Shown here: positions 1 through 10,789 of the stretch, in pieces
Layout of the letters: every line of letters starts with the position of its first letter
How positions within the stretch are numbered: the first letter of the stretch is position 1
Source: Hofstenia miamia
Lineage: Eukaryota; Xenacoelomorpha; Acoela; Hofsteniidae
Direction of reading: 5' to 3'
DNA length: 64,000 nucleotides
Assembly (NCBI GenBank): GCA_900660155.1
Contig: CABFPE010000159.1
Span: 1,152,288-1,216,287, forward strand
The notes under the pieces: generated by a model
Seen by the model: the letters and a program-made list of their open reading frames with translations, nothing else
Told to the model about the DNA's origin: nothing
Database searches by the model: none
Made by a program: the position numbers and the translations under genes

Positions 1-256
1 TTGAAACATACATTCAACATTGAGCACCTACACAAACATCCACTCAAACATTGACTATATTATTATATATTGTACATATTAATTTGTAGTAATTTGTTCA
101 TGTTTATTTTCTTTTGTCATGTGTTAGTTTGTAGATCTTGTATACATATAATGCGCAATAAATTTGCTCTGACTCTTATTACACATGTATTTGTAGCTTT
201 TTTTACTGTCATTTATTTACAGCAATAAATTTGCTTTGAATCTTATTATTATTATA
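1..256 (+). mobile_element. 3' terminal fragment of a CR1/L2-like LINE with two stacked tails
   Basis: Bases 110-190 match the 3' end of the LINE at 42.9-43.95 kb: both share GTCATGTGTTAGTTTGTAGA followed by an AATAAATTTG block and a CTTATT-type tail. A second AATAAATTTG...CTTATT tail follows at 222-256, so two 3' ends are stacked or one tail was duplicated. No coding part is visible. The (ATT)n tail is the target of the DNA element that starts at 257. Confidence 0.6.
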
Positions 257-1205
257 CAGGGTGTCGATTAAATATTTGCCAAAATAAAAGGCTGATAAAT
301 CGTATCTACATTATTCAATGGATGTAATTACGCTATGGTCTTGTCGCTAATTTGTGGGGATTCGATTTTTTGTTCAAATGCTTCACCTTTCATTTCGATT
401 TTCTAATTAATTATTTTTTTAAAATCGTTCAGAATCAGTTTGCATTTAATTTAAAATGGATCTTGAACTTTTCGATAAAATTTTGCTTTTGGAATGTTAT
501 ATTATTGGTGAAAAGTCAATCACCACTGCCATACGAGCTTTCTGCACTGAAAAGCGGATAAAGAATGACCGCCACAAACCACCTTTTAAATCAGTGGAGT
601 ACTTGATCAAAAAATTCTATGAAACTGGAAGTTTGCTTAAACAGAAACCACCAGGCCGTTCGTCGAATGATTTTTTTTAGATGTATATTTTTGTGTTTTC
701 CCTCCTACTCTTTGTTTTTTTAGATCGATGAATAAGAGTGTTCAGAGAATAACAGAGAAACGTTTCAAAATCTTTTGGAATTGTGCTTTTCAATAATTCT
801 GATCGAGTACTCTTTTTGAGTGATCTTCTCAATTGCTACTGTAATGATTACTCTGTTTATTGTTTTGCCTACACAAAAATAAAATGTGTGTAATTTAGCA
901 AAAGTTAATGATACTTTTTCGTATCCACAACATTACATTTGATTGAATAATTGGATAACCAATAGGATGCATATTTGATTGATTAGTGAATAAACAAAAT
1001 CAGATAGAAATTGAAATTAGGGTAAATTAGATGACCATTTCCCAAGTTTTCTCCGTAAATCAAACTAAAAATGAAGCGTGTAATATAAGCAAAAATCCAA
1101 ATCCCCACACATAATAAGCAAGATAAGAACGTTACCATACTCATAAAACCATTTTCCTATTTTGGCAAAGCTTTTAATTTTGGCAAGTATTTAATGGACA
1201 CCCTG
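257..1205 (+). mobile_element. Non-autonomous Tc1/mariner-type DNA transposon with TIRs and TA target duplication
   Basis: The two ends are inverted repeats of about 36 bases (with a few mismatches) that start CAGGGTGTC. They are flanked on both sides by TA (255-256 and 1206-1207), the hallmark of the IS630-Tc1-mariner superfamily. The element sits inside an ATT microsatellite, which resumes after it. It keeps only the start of a transposase-like reading frame (456-680). The rest, 680-1140, is AT-rich filler without coding sense, so it is an internally deleted, non-autonomous copy. Confidence 0.85.
456..680 (+). pseudogene. N-terminal helix-turn-helix remnant of a transposase-like protein (DUF4817-like)
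   Basis: A 74-residue frame opens with MDLELFDKILLLECYIIGE. It then shows the pattern typical of the N-terminal HTH found in mariner-like transposases and DUF4817 proteins: an acidic helix, then KPPFKSVEYLIKKFYETGS, close to the familiar pattern in which a hydrophobic helix ends in FxETGS, then a proline/arginine linker (PPGR). It would bind the element's own terminal repeats. The frame stops right after the linker, so no DDE catalytic domain remains. Family assignment is by pattern only. Confidence 0.55.
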
Positions 1206-1572
1206 TAATTATTATTATTATTGAATGCCTCTCTTGGCTTCCTCGTTGGTATACACTGATTCCAAATCCAAATCAATTACTTTGTCCATCATTTCCTCGA
1301 GGCTGTCATGCTATACTTTGTGAATTCATTGTTTTCCTCGGAAGAAGAAATTTATTCTTCAATTTAAAATTTCATAAATGCCAAGATGGCATTTATTGAT
1401 CTCTGCATGCCGTTTTGTTTCATGCTTTACTCATTATCGAAAAATTCGAACTCAAATCCGCTGGAGTGTCTGCAGTATTTTAACCAGAGCGTGGCCCTTA
1501 ACCCATAAACCATGCCCAGCCTGTCAATTGGTAATATTCAGACCCAGGCTCGGTTTTTAACCATTTACTTTA

Positions 1573-2290
1573 AACAAACGCCTAGAATAAACTTTATCAA
1601 TCGAAATAAGAGCCATTACAATCAACAAATTTCTGCCAACGAGAAATAACTTTATTCATGCCCCTTGAGTAGAAGTCCAGCTATCTAGAAGTCCCTCAAA
1701 TATTGGCATTGTCTTGGTTTTTGAAGCATTTCTCAAGTAGGAAGTTGTCGAGATGATTGAAAATGTGTTAGTCGGTGGGCGAAAGGTCCAGTGAGTATGT
1801 TGGATGAGGCAGACTCTCGTAACTCAAATTCTGCAGGGTTCTTTGTGTAACATGCAGCCGGGCATTGTCATGGAGGAGAATTCGTCACGTCATATTGACC
1901 AATCTCGGGCACATACGTCGGATTTTCTGATGCCTTTTGTCGATTTGTTGGCAGTACTTTTCTGCCATAATCTTTTCGCCCGGATTCAGGAAGCTGTGAT
2001 GGATGAAACTGGCAAAACACCATTAATCTTCTTTTGATGAAGTGCTGGCTTCAAGAAGTGTTGTAGAGCTTGATCGCGGTTCAATCACTGACCAGGACGT
2101 CGTCGATTGTTGTAGAAGATCGATTTTTCATCCGATCAATTGTTGCGTAGAAGGAGCGCGGAAGACACCTCAAAACGACACTTTTTTATTTTCGCTCAGT
2201 TCGTGAGGCACCCATTTATCGAGCTGTTTTGACTTCCCTATCTCTTTCAAGTGGTTGGAAATTGTCATAGGCGTTACAAAAAAAATTCTA
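1573..2290 (-). pseudogene. Mariner transposase, degenerate C-terminal two thirds
   Basis: Read on the minus strand, the reading frames contain the mariner signature: a block like KWVPHELSENKK, then YNNRRRPGQ, then ILLHDNARLHVTQRTL with the second catalytic Asp, then LPHPTYSLDLSPTD with the third Asp of the D,D34D triad, and near the C-terminus a DCNGSY-type ending. Enzymes of this type cut and paste the element at TA sites. Several stops and frame changes are visible and the N-terminal HTH region is missing, so this is a dead copy. No clear terminal repeats were found. Confidence 0.85.
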
Positions 2291-2732
2291 CGAACTTTTG
2301 CAGCATTCGCCTAAGAAACATGCAAATCAAACACAGTGTATTGGCTAAGTAATTTAATGTTTACACTGCGACACCTAAAGCATAAATGAAATTTATAAGT
2401 GCTTGCTATTACAAAGAAAGTTTCTGAGTGAATTGTAATTATTGTTACCGTGGGTATATTTTTTGATGTATAATTACTCAATTGAATATAATACTTGATA
2501 TATTTTAATGTAAGAGAAAGCATATTTATTAATAAAATTTTGAACAATTCTAGACACGTTGTGCAAAAATTTTGAAAGGAAATTGAAACATCCATATCAT
2601 AAATCCTTAATTATGTTTGAAAAATGATGACTAGGTCTCGAATTCAATAGATTATTTCGAAATTCGCAATTTTTCGTCTCGAGTAATAAAGTCTCAACAT
2701 TTCGTCCCGAGTGGAGTGTATTTTACTGTTTT

Positions 2733-3290
2733 GCATTTTTAGATTTAACGCTGCTCGTGCCGCCCTGCGCCCGTTTATCTTCCAATGTCCGGTGCCCGCC
2801 CGTTGGAATTAACCGGGCAGGAACGGGCGGCCCGTTCCGCCTGCTTACCTGGTCGCCATCTATTGAGAAAAGCGTAAAATACTACGACATTCAGTCAAAA
2901 TGCACAAAAGTAGTAATTTTTTTATGTAAATTTTGTCTTTTGTGAGAAACTTCTTACGACTCCAATAAAATATATTAATTCTATCAAAAATCATGTGTTT
3001 TGCTTTTCTGTCATTTTATTACAGCAAATGTACAACAAAATTTAAATATTTTTGCGGGAAAAGAATAAATTTCGCGGAAAATTATTAAATTTCTTCTTAA
3101 AAGCAGAAAAAGCTTATATCATTACAGCATATTATTTTATTATTATACCAGACTTTATTTGAGCTGGCATAACATGTCCGGTTATTTGAGCGCTCGATGC
3201 CCACCCGCTCGGTCACAGTAATGCGCTGTGCCCGCCTTCCCTCTCTTCTGCCAGGCGGCCGGAATATGTGGGCAAAACACTAGTGTATTT
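2733..3290. mobile_element. Unclassified insertion in copy A with GC-rich ends
   Basis: Copies B and C have no counterpart to this block, so it inserted into copy A. Both ends are strikingly GC-rich (clusters of GCCCG and CCCGCC near 2,760-2,850 and 3,185-3,260) in an AT-rich neighbourhood, while the middle is plain AT-rich DNA. I see no clear target duplication, no coding frame and no recognisable family. Exact ends are uncertain by about 20 bases. Confidence 0.45.
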
Positions 3291-3489
3291 CTATATTTTT
3301 CAAAATTTTTATGCTTACATTGACAAGGTTGCAGGATTTTTTGCCGCAATAGACCCACAACCCGTTTCCAATGCACAAATTGGCTTTTATATAAAAATTT
3401 TTAAATGATTCAATGTTGAGTAAGTTTACATTAACATAACAACATGTCGTCCTGCGAACCAGCACAATCAAGTGTTAGACGGGTGACTG

Positions 3490-3547
3490 TTGACAATCAG
3501 TTTTGATACCGTTAATCAACTGATTAGCATCAGTGAAATATATAAAG
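3490..3547 (+). promoter_or_regulatory. TATA-box promoter of Sox-like gene A
   Basis: TATATAAAG (3,539-3,547) sits 39 bases before the proposed start codon. It is preceded by a block conserved with copy B that includes AACTGATTAGCATCAGTG and paired TAATCA/TGATTA homeodomain-type cores. The same TATA string and spacing recur in copy B at 15,805-15,813. Copy C has lost this region. Confidence 0.6.
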
Positions 3548-3577
3548 TGATGGCATTAACAAATGAAACCATTCACA

Positions 3578-4078
3578 ATGGTTTTATTACGGAACTTGCC
3601 GCAAACTCGGATTACAGCAGATGTAAAAGAGGTGCACGTCAAGCGTCCTTTAAACGCTTTCATGGTCTTCTCCAAAATGAGACGAAGAGAAATCATTCAA
3701 ACGTACAAGAATGGTAACCATTCCCAAGTTAGCATGCAACTAGGGAAAGAGTGGCAAAGCATGTCATCGGCAAAGAAGGAACAATTCTACAAGAGAGCAG
3801 GAATTTTAAAGGCCAAACACCTTATGGATAATCCTCACTATAAGTTTAAGCCCAAGAAAAGGAAGATCAGTAAGTCCTTCCTTTCAGATGTCAAACCCGT
3901 TTTGAAGAGGGAACCTCTTGAAATTCCCAGTAATTTTATTCAAATTTCAAGTATAGAAGTGTCTCAACATAATAAAACGAAGGAGAAACAGCCACCGCTG
4001 AACACTCAAACTTCTGTATACATTCCAGACATGTGTAGTTGTAGTGAGCTACCTGATCTGTTTACATCTTACCCATAG
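3578..4078 (+). CDS. Intronless Sox/SRY-like HMG-box protein, copy A
   Basis: A single uninterrupted exon encodes about 166 residues. One HMG box spans roughly residues 20-95. It begins VKRPLNAFMVFSKMRRRE, close to the Sox hallmark RPMNAFMVW but with Phe in place of the usual Trp, and ends YKFKPKKRK, matching the Sox YKYRPRRK nuclear-localisation end. The family binds the DNA minor groove and bends it, acting as transcription or chromatin factors in the nucleus. The tail is short and ends in a conserved SVYIPDMCSC motif. The start was put at the ATG at 3,578 because a TATA box at 3,539 would place transcription start near 3,570; an in-frame ATG at 3,563 is the alternative. Copy B differs by substitutions and whole-codon indels only, which suggests selection on the frame. 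The lack of introns suggests an old retrocopy or a histone-like gene style. Confidence 0.8.
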   Translation: MVLLRNLPQTRITADVKEVHVKRPLNAFMVFSKMRRREIIQTYKNGNHSQVSMQLGKEWQSMSSAKKEQFYKRAGILKAKHLMDNPHYKFKPKKRKISKSFLSDVKPVLKREPLEIPSNFIQISSIEVSQHNKTKEKQPPLNTQTSVYIPDMCSCSELPDLFTSYP

Positions 4079-4109
4079 TCTACTACACTTGTATCAGAGC
4101 TATTAAATC

Positions 4110-4125
4110 AGCCCTTTTCAGGGCT
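4110..4125 (+). promoter_or_regulatory. Histone-type 3' stem-loop candidate, Sox-like gene A
   Basis: AGCCCTTTTCAGGGCT folds into a 6-bp stem with a TTTC loop and is followed by ACTCA, 31 bases after the stop codon. Replication-dependent histone mRNAs end in a hairpin of the same geometry (GGYYYT, loop, ARRRCC, then ACCCA) at this distance. Only the closing G-C pair is replaced by A-T. The hairpin and about 30 bases after it are identical in all three copies. An ATTAAA motif just upstream (4,102) is a possible ordinary poly(A) signal, so the function is inferred. Confidence 0.5.
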
Positions 4126-5018
4126 ACTCATTTAAATCGAAACATTGTGTTAAATTTTCTTTTTCTGAATTTGAAAGTATAGCTCTATTAACAGATTAAT
4201 CATTATCTGTATCGATCAGTGGCATAGGCCTAAAGATATAGCCAAAACATGTTTAATTTTTGAAGGTGGTTTTCTGTGGGCAATTCTTCTTTGCTTTTCA
4301 ATATGAATTAACTTTTTATAATTTTGCATTGCACATTAAATATATATTCTACCGGTTGATTTATCTCGTTTTTATTTTAGAACTGTGAATTTTTTGAAAA
4401 CGTATTGCTTTTCATATAGACGAATTTTTCGATTTCTTAAGGATAAAGATTGTCATGCGCTGAAAATTTAGCCTTAAATCTGGCCCATTTAAATATGTAC
4501 CGAATCAGAGCATATCATGCTTAAATATTATTTGATTTATCGGTATACTGGACCAAATTTGGGCATTTTAGAAACCTATGATCCCGACCCATGTCCTTCT
4601 CTGGATTAGTTATATTTTCATTGAGATTAGGGTTTTTTCCCAACTACTATTACAATTCGTAAAATATTATTCAAAAGAAAATACCTTTTCAATAGTATGT
4701 TTTCATAACACTAAATGTAACTGGTAATCAATGAATATTAAAAGTACTATAATTAAATTACGCTTATTCATTTTGAAAAATATTTTCTGCTTACTCCAAG
4801 AAAATAAAATTATTTCGATTTTTGGTTTGGTTTTGCATGAAAACAATGGTTTTGGATTTTTCGATACAACCCGAGCCCAAGCCTGAAATAATATTGTTTT
4901 TTTATTACTCACTGAAATAAGTTAATATAACAATCACTATAATGATGTGGTATTGGTTTGTTTAGCAAATGCTGCGCTCGGATTTCACCAGATGCAGATG
5001 CGCTGGCTATCAGGCGAC

Positions 5019-5838
5019 AGGTGGATTTGACTGATGGTACACCAAGGACCACTGGTGGCTAATTGGTGGGCCACTACCAGCAGAAAGGAAGTAAACTAAT
5101 AATTGATTAGCCACCAGTGGCGTTGACATAAATGCTAAAAACTTATCATTCAGATTGATTTAAAGTAGGTAATGGACAACTGAAAGAATCTTTTTATTAT
5201 AAACAATAACAAAAAGGATATAAAAGTGCCCAATTTCAATTTTATTTTTAATTTCAGAAGAATTTTTAAACATCCCTTTCCAATTATTAAAAATAAGTTT
5301 TGCCCAATCTTTATTCATATAGACATAAATTTCTAAGAAGCTTAATATATTGTTTATGATTGAAAGAAACTCATATGCCACGAGTGGTCCACCAGTCGGC
5401 CACTAGTGGCACCAGTACCATTCATTTGTACCAGTCACATATTCAATAACTTTACTTAACACGACAATTTCATTATGTGAAAAAAATATATTGGTATGCT
5501 TTTAAGACTACATTTAATATTGTAAAACAAATAATCAAACTGACAAGAAAGTATTAATGTAATTAGTGCTTCTCATTTAAACCATTATCCAATAGTGAAT
5601 TGTATTATATTTGGGAATCACTAAAAATGATATAATATGAAAAATTGTTTTAATTTGTTCTTGAACAATGTACAGCTGCCACCAAATTTACCATCAGTGG
5701 TCCACTGGTGGCTCTGAGAGGCTGCAATAGAAACTACTTCCTTTACTTTTCCACCAGACGTCTACTGGTGGCCTTCCATTGCACTCATTCTCACCAGGTG
5801 ATGCCTGGTGGTCACTATATGGGCTGGAAATTGGCGAC
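5019..5838. mobile_element. MITE-like element with five CCACNNGTGG palindromes, inserted in copy A
   Basis: Comparison with B and C shows an insertion flanked by GGCGAC on both sides (5,013-5,018 and 5,833-5,838), a likely target duplication; B has a single GGCGAC there. The element holds CCACNNGTGG at 5,049, 5,111, 5,378, 5,400 and 5,702, plus further imperfect copies. It also has an AAAGGAAGTA block near each end in inverted orientation. The interior is AT-rich and non-coding. Clustered short palindromes near the ends are typical of transposase binding sites, for example in hAT elements, but the family is not established. Confidence 0.6.
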
Positions 5839-7112
5839 TTTCATGTTTTAGCTTGGATCAGGAATGAACTTTTGATAAATTTTATACACCGTAATTAATG
5901 TATGAGCCGTAAAAATCTCTGAAAATTATTGGAAAGCAATTACCTAAGATAAGTAATACACGAAAAATGCGATCACTTCAAAACATTTTTGGAAAACTTC
6001 AATCGTTTAATGCTGCGAAGAAATTAAAATTTATAGACATAATTTTTCCAAAATATGATGCAAAAGAGAACAATAAGTGATATATTATAGGTAGCAAATC
6101 TGAAAATGGCAAAAATATTTACAAATAAGGCTGTTAGTTTCTATTAAATTATAACCTCACCATTTCAGTCTTTTCTTTTATACCAGCAAGCGCGTTTTTG
6201 AACATCCATTTTATTGTTTTTTGTACCTACTTATTGATTTGATGTATTTACATTTTGTTTAGACAAGAAGACTGAAATTTGTAAAAAAAATTGTTTTAAC
6301 TATAGTTTATTGAAAAAAATAAGAAATTTCTTAAATTCTGGAATTTTTTTAGTCACCTCTATAAGAAAAATTCTAACTACGACCCTATATTTTGGTGATC
6401 CATACAATATATTCATAGCTGTGCTTAGAAATAAGTTTTTCATTATTCGTTTCCTATAACTAATTGGTTCAATTTTATGTTTGCATTTGATCCGTGTATT
6501 GATTGAATTGAAGCTAGAACCGCATTTTCGTTATATGGGAAAGTATTTTTAATTATTTGCAAGATTATATAGAAATTTCAATGTGAAGTCTGATTATTTA
6601 TTGGTACGGTGGTAGCCCAGTTTTAAGTGGAAACGCAAATAGATACGAATATATACATATTAGAGATAAGATTAAAATTACACTGCCTAAACAATGAAAT
6701 GATAAGGTTTAAATGTTTTCCAATACTTACTCCAAAAAATGACTTTGCATGCATTAAGATAGGCTGCAGAGCATTGAAGTCGCAAGATGGCGCATTCATT
6801 AATTTCTTATTTTGTTCAATGAATAAATTCTTCCACCTATAGGTTTTGTTCAATTTGGTTAACAGTCATATAATATTTAATCCTCAATCATCCATTTGTA
6901 TATTACTTAAAACCTTTTTATTAGTTACTTTGTGCAGAATATTTGATTTTTACACAATTTATGGGGCTTTTTGTTTTAATGAATCGCAATTGAGACGTAT
7001 ATTAAAAGTTTTTAACTGCTTTTTATAATGCTGCGGCCTAAAAGAGCGTATGATAACAACACAAAAGTGCACTCATATTCAAATGATGAACCTAATACCA
7101 GGATTTTTTTAA

Positions 7113-7644
7113 CCCTATTCTTAACAAGGAAGGAGGGGAAGTAAGTATACCCCCAGGCGAATTTTTATTAATAACTTTTTTTATATCAAATTTAAAAGGC
7201 TAGCTGAACGTTTCACAACATTAAGCTTAGTTTTACATATTCTGTAAAAAATTTAGGGTTAAAGCGTTTTTTGTCAAGGAATTATGACTATTTTTTCAAT
7301 GGTTATTGACAGTTATTTTAATGTAAAAATATAGAAATGATTAGACAAAACAAAAAAATGCAGACATCAGCACTAAAAACTACAAATTAATAAACGTTAA
7401 TTTATTACTACACTTATAATTTGTGGTTTGAATAGATAAATATTAAAATTTACCCAAAAATAATAACCATTTTGACATAAGACATCTTTTAGCATTTTTA
7501 TCACATTTTTTGCAAAAAATTTTATTTTTGTAATTTTTTCAAACTTTTTGACAATTGCAGTCATATATCAAAAATATACCCGGGGTATTATCCCCCCTCC
7601 CCTTGTGCAACCAAAGTACAAAAAAAAGGTTGTGAGGTTTAGGG
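7113..7644. mobile_element. piggyBac-type MITE with TTAA target duplication
   Basis: The element begins CCCTA and ends TAGGG and is bounded by TTAA on both sides (7,109-7,112 and 7,645-7,648), the exact signature of piggyBac integration. Inner to the tips are G-rich and C-rich subterminal blocks (near 7,130 and 7,590) that are roughly complementary. The 532-bp body has no coding frame. Copy B holds the empty site with a single TTAA (near 19,231), which proves insertion after the A/B duplication. Confidence 0.85.
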
Positions 7645-7659
7645 TTAAAGTGTTTCTGG

Positions 7660-8060
7660 ACGTCTATGCTTATAAATAACTTTCTTTTCTGCAATTCATT
7701 TATGTGAAGTCAAAGCTAAATATCTTGGGAAATGATATAGATTGAATGAACATCAAAACAGTCGTGCAACATAGCAATAAATTGTCTATGATAGAGATCA
7801 AAATGGGTCCAAATGCATTGATGAAAAACAATAATTCCCTATCAAATTGAGGATCCACAATCACAGTATCTTAGCCTAACATTGTAAAAAGAATTTATTG
7901 ACTGAACTATTGCCCAAACATTCCTAAAGCAATGACAAAAATTTTCGAACGACTGATCACAAACCAAGGTCTTAGAAGAACTAAGTGGATTACCAGTTCA
8001 GAACACATGTAATTCAAATCAATATCTTTGTCAATAATATTATTATATTAACTACACATT
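7660..8060. other. Near-identical non-coding block shared by copies A and B (A side)
   Basis: Within otherwise diverged duplicates, this block is nearly unchanged. Positions 7,726-7,891 are identical base for base to 19,309-19,474 (166 bases), and the wider 400 bases differ at only about a dozen sites. No long conserved frame exists: the best minus-strand frame is open in B but has a stop in A. It could be an RNA gene, a regulatory element, or the trace of recent gene conversion. Copy C lacks it. Confidence 0.5.
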
Positions 8061-10656
8061 GAATATTATTACTCAAAAACATTTCCCCTGCTTTTAAATC
8101 GATTGTGTGTTCTGTACACATAACATGTATATTCGTACCAAATTTATATGATTTTGATATGTCTGCATAACTTAAACAGAAATTAAGTTTGAAATGAGAC
8201 CATAAATAGGGGAATAAGCCATAAATTTGCAAATCGGAATTTTGAAAACTAATATTTTTTTGAAAATCAGTATTTATATGAATTAAAAAAAAACATTTCC
8301 AAGACTATAAAACTGCTTATGAATAATAAACTGACTCTATTTATATACTGCACTTCGAAAATTACCAAAATTAAATGGTTGTTTTCAATTCCTTACTCTA
8401 AACTAGAATGAAGTGATCATTATTTGTTGGATTTCGATTGATTTTGATATATTTTTTAGAAATTTTCTACATTTAGATGAAGAACGAAACTTCTTAACTA
8501 CTTGTTGTGATGTATATGCTTTTGATATTTAGTTTGTGGAAGTTTCTTCTACTCAAAATATTGAACAAACATTGAGAAATCTTGTACAAAGGATTAAATA
8601 ATAATCATTCATATTTTCTTTCTCAGTTGCCAATAGTCTTCAGAACAATTGTAACATTATGAAGTGAGTTATATATAGTTTCATTGGTAATAATAGACGA
8701 TCACGAGAAAATTGCATGAATGAAATTATCAATTTTAAATATATCACTAAAATCTTCAAAATCAACAAATTGAAATTTTACTCAATAAATACAGCAACAT
8801 AGATAGTAGAATTAACTAGCCAATTGTTGCTCTTTCTTTGATAAACTAGTATTCGCTTCATAAACTTTACAATCCGCTTTGCAAGAAAAATCTATTTGAA
8901 GCGTCAACTCTTTCAACAATTGAGCAGTATTATTCTTAAATGTATTCATCACGTGATTTACAGACATAGCCTAGTAATTGTTTCCTTAAGTGTGCCAGTA
9001 AATTCCAAATTGACGTTCAAGATGATCAGGTTGAAACTCTCCAAGTATTGCACACGGAAATCCAAAATCCCACAAAAATTCAAAGAAGTGCATTTTACAA
9101 CATTATCTACTTCTTTTCTTTCTAACGGTTGTATAGTCATACTAGGTTGTATGGCAAGAAACTTTTTGGCTAGAATAAAGTTTTGCTGCAGGACAATAGG
9201 GGATCAACTGACAGTTTTAAGTAGCTAAGGAATTGGTAAGGAATCATTCTGAGCCTCAACTATCAGCACCAAAAATATTCATAAAAACTGTTAAATTTTC
9301 AATAACTCTTTTGACGCATTTTAAAAAAAGCAACACATCTACGTTTAGAAACTGTGTATTTTTTCAAAAAGTGCTTAAGTTTAAAATATATTAAATATTA
9401 TGTAGCAAAACAGGTGTTGTTCCGACACCACTGGGAAACTCGAAGTGTATGAATTGAGAAAAAATTTTTTGAATTATGCAAAAAATTCATTACAGGCTTC
9501 CACCAAATTTTACAAAGTTGATATTAATCAATAAGCTTTATTAACACTAGAATCAAGGTTGCAACCGCCCAAAAATACATTTTATTTGGTAAATAATTGA
9601 TATATCATTAACCAGATTTAGTGCTTTTGACTTCATATATAATGATCATCATATTTAATTCAATATTTGAAAAGAAATTTTCTATTTGCATGATATTTTA
9701 AGTGAAGAGTATATATTTAAATGAAGTTCATGAAATAACCATAACTCCAGTGTTAAATTATTTGATCAAATAATTGATTTTACCTGTCAATAATTTTATT
9801 TAGAATTCAAAAAAGTAAATGAAGAATTATGATCAATAATACTTTTAGTAAAAGCAGAAGTTTTATGTTAATATAAAATAGTAGAAACTAAAAGATACTT
9901 TTAGAATTGTCACTTCATTTTAGAGTAAAATTTTTTAAAATTGTAGCACAAAATAGTCATCGTTACATATAGTTGTTCAAACTGTTCACACAAGATGGCA
10001 TTAAATTCTTTGATTTGTTGTCGAATTTTCCTGAAATAATTTTGATGCTTTGCACAAAATGTTAACAACCGCAAAATAATAAACGAAATTTAATAAATTT
10101 TGAAAAAATAATAATTTACATGAATACGCCAGCAGGTACTTAAAAATCGGTTTACTATGTTGAAATTTAGTCAGAACAAAGAACAAAATAAATAATTACC
10201 TTAAAGAATTCAGCAACCATATGGGTGAATAATTTTTGCTTAAAAGCTAAGTCAATGCCCCCACCAGATGTCTTGCTTTTTGCAAAGACATAATTTATAT
10301 GTACAATCCACATTGGCTGAAGTATACAGGAAATCTTACAACTGATCCATTTATATAAATATGAAAGGGGAAATGTTACTAACAACGAATTGATAATTAT
10401 ATTATAACTAAGTTTATCATTTTTTGAGCAACATGAGATGCATATTTCAAAGAGCCCATTAGTAAAGCTACTCGAGAAGATTTATTTGATATTGTAAAAG
10501 AAGTGTCAAGATCAAGTTATTTGTGAAAATGGGAAAGATTGGCCATATTTTGTGCAGATGAAATGTTGGTATTCCGATATTTTTTGACATTGGGGCTTGG
10601 TCACCTGATAGCTAGCATTTAGAGTCAATATTAAAATTGAAGCTATACGTATATAT

Positions 10657-10695
<39 letters not shown>

Positions 10696-10789
10696 CGCAC
10701 CGTCCAGAAATCAACAAACGTCTGAGGCTACCGCCGGAGACAATTCTCTATATTAGGGTCCTTTCAGATTTAAAATATCTTCATTAAAT

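Larger units (their letters stand above)
2510..8400 (+). repeat. Segmental duplication, copy A (direct copy of B, inverted copy of C)
   Basis: From about 2,510 to about 8,400 the sequence aligns in order with copy B (about 14,900-19,990). Landmarks are a GTCTCGA-rich stretch (2,630-2,715 vs 14,990-15,100), the CCAATGCACAAATTG block (3,370 vs 15,195), the Sox-like gene, its long 3' flank, and the conserved block at 7,660-8,060. Copy A carries three insertions absent from B: 2,733-3,290, 5,019-5,838 and 7,113-7,644. Flank identity looks roughly 80-90 percent by eye. Confidence 0.85.

Noticed and set aside
8896-9228. Open frame of 110 residues on the plus strand
   Set aside because: No domain, no counterpart elsewhere, no splice or promoter context, and overlapping frames are equally long; likely chance.
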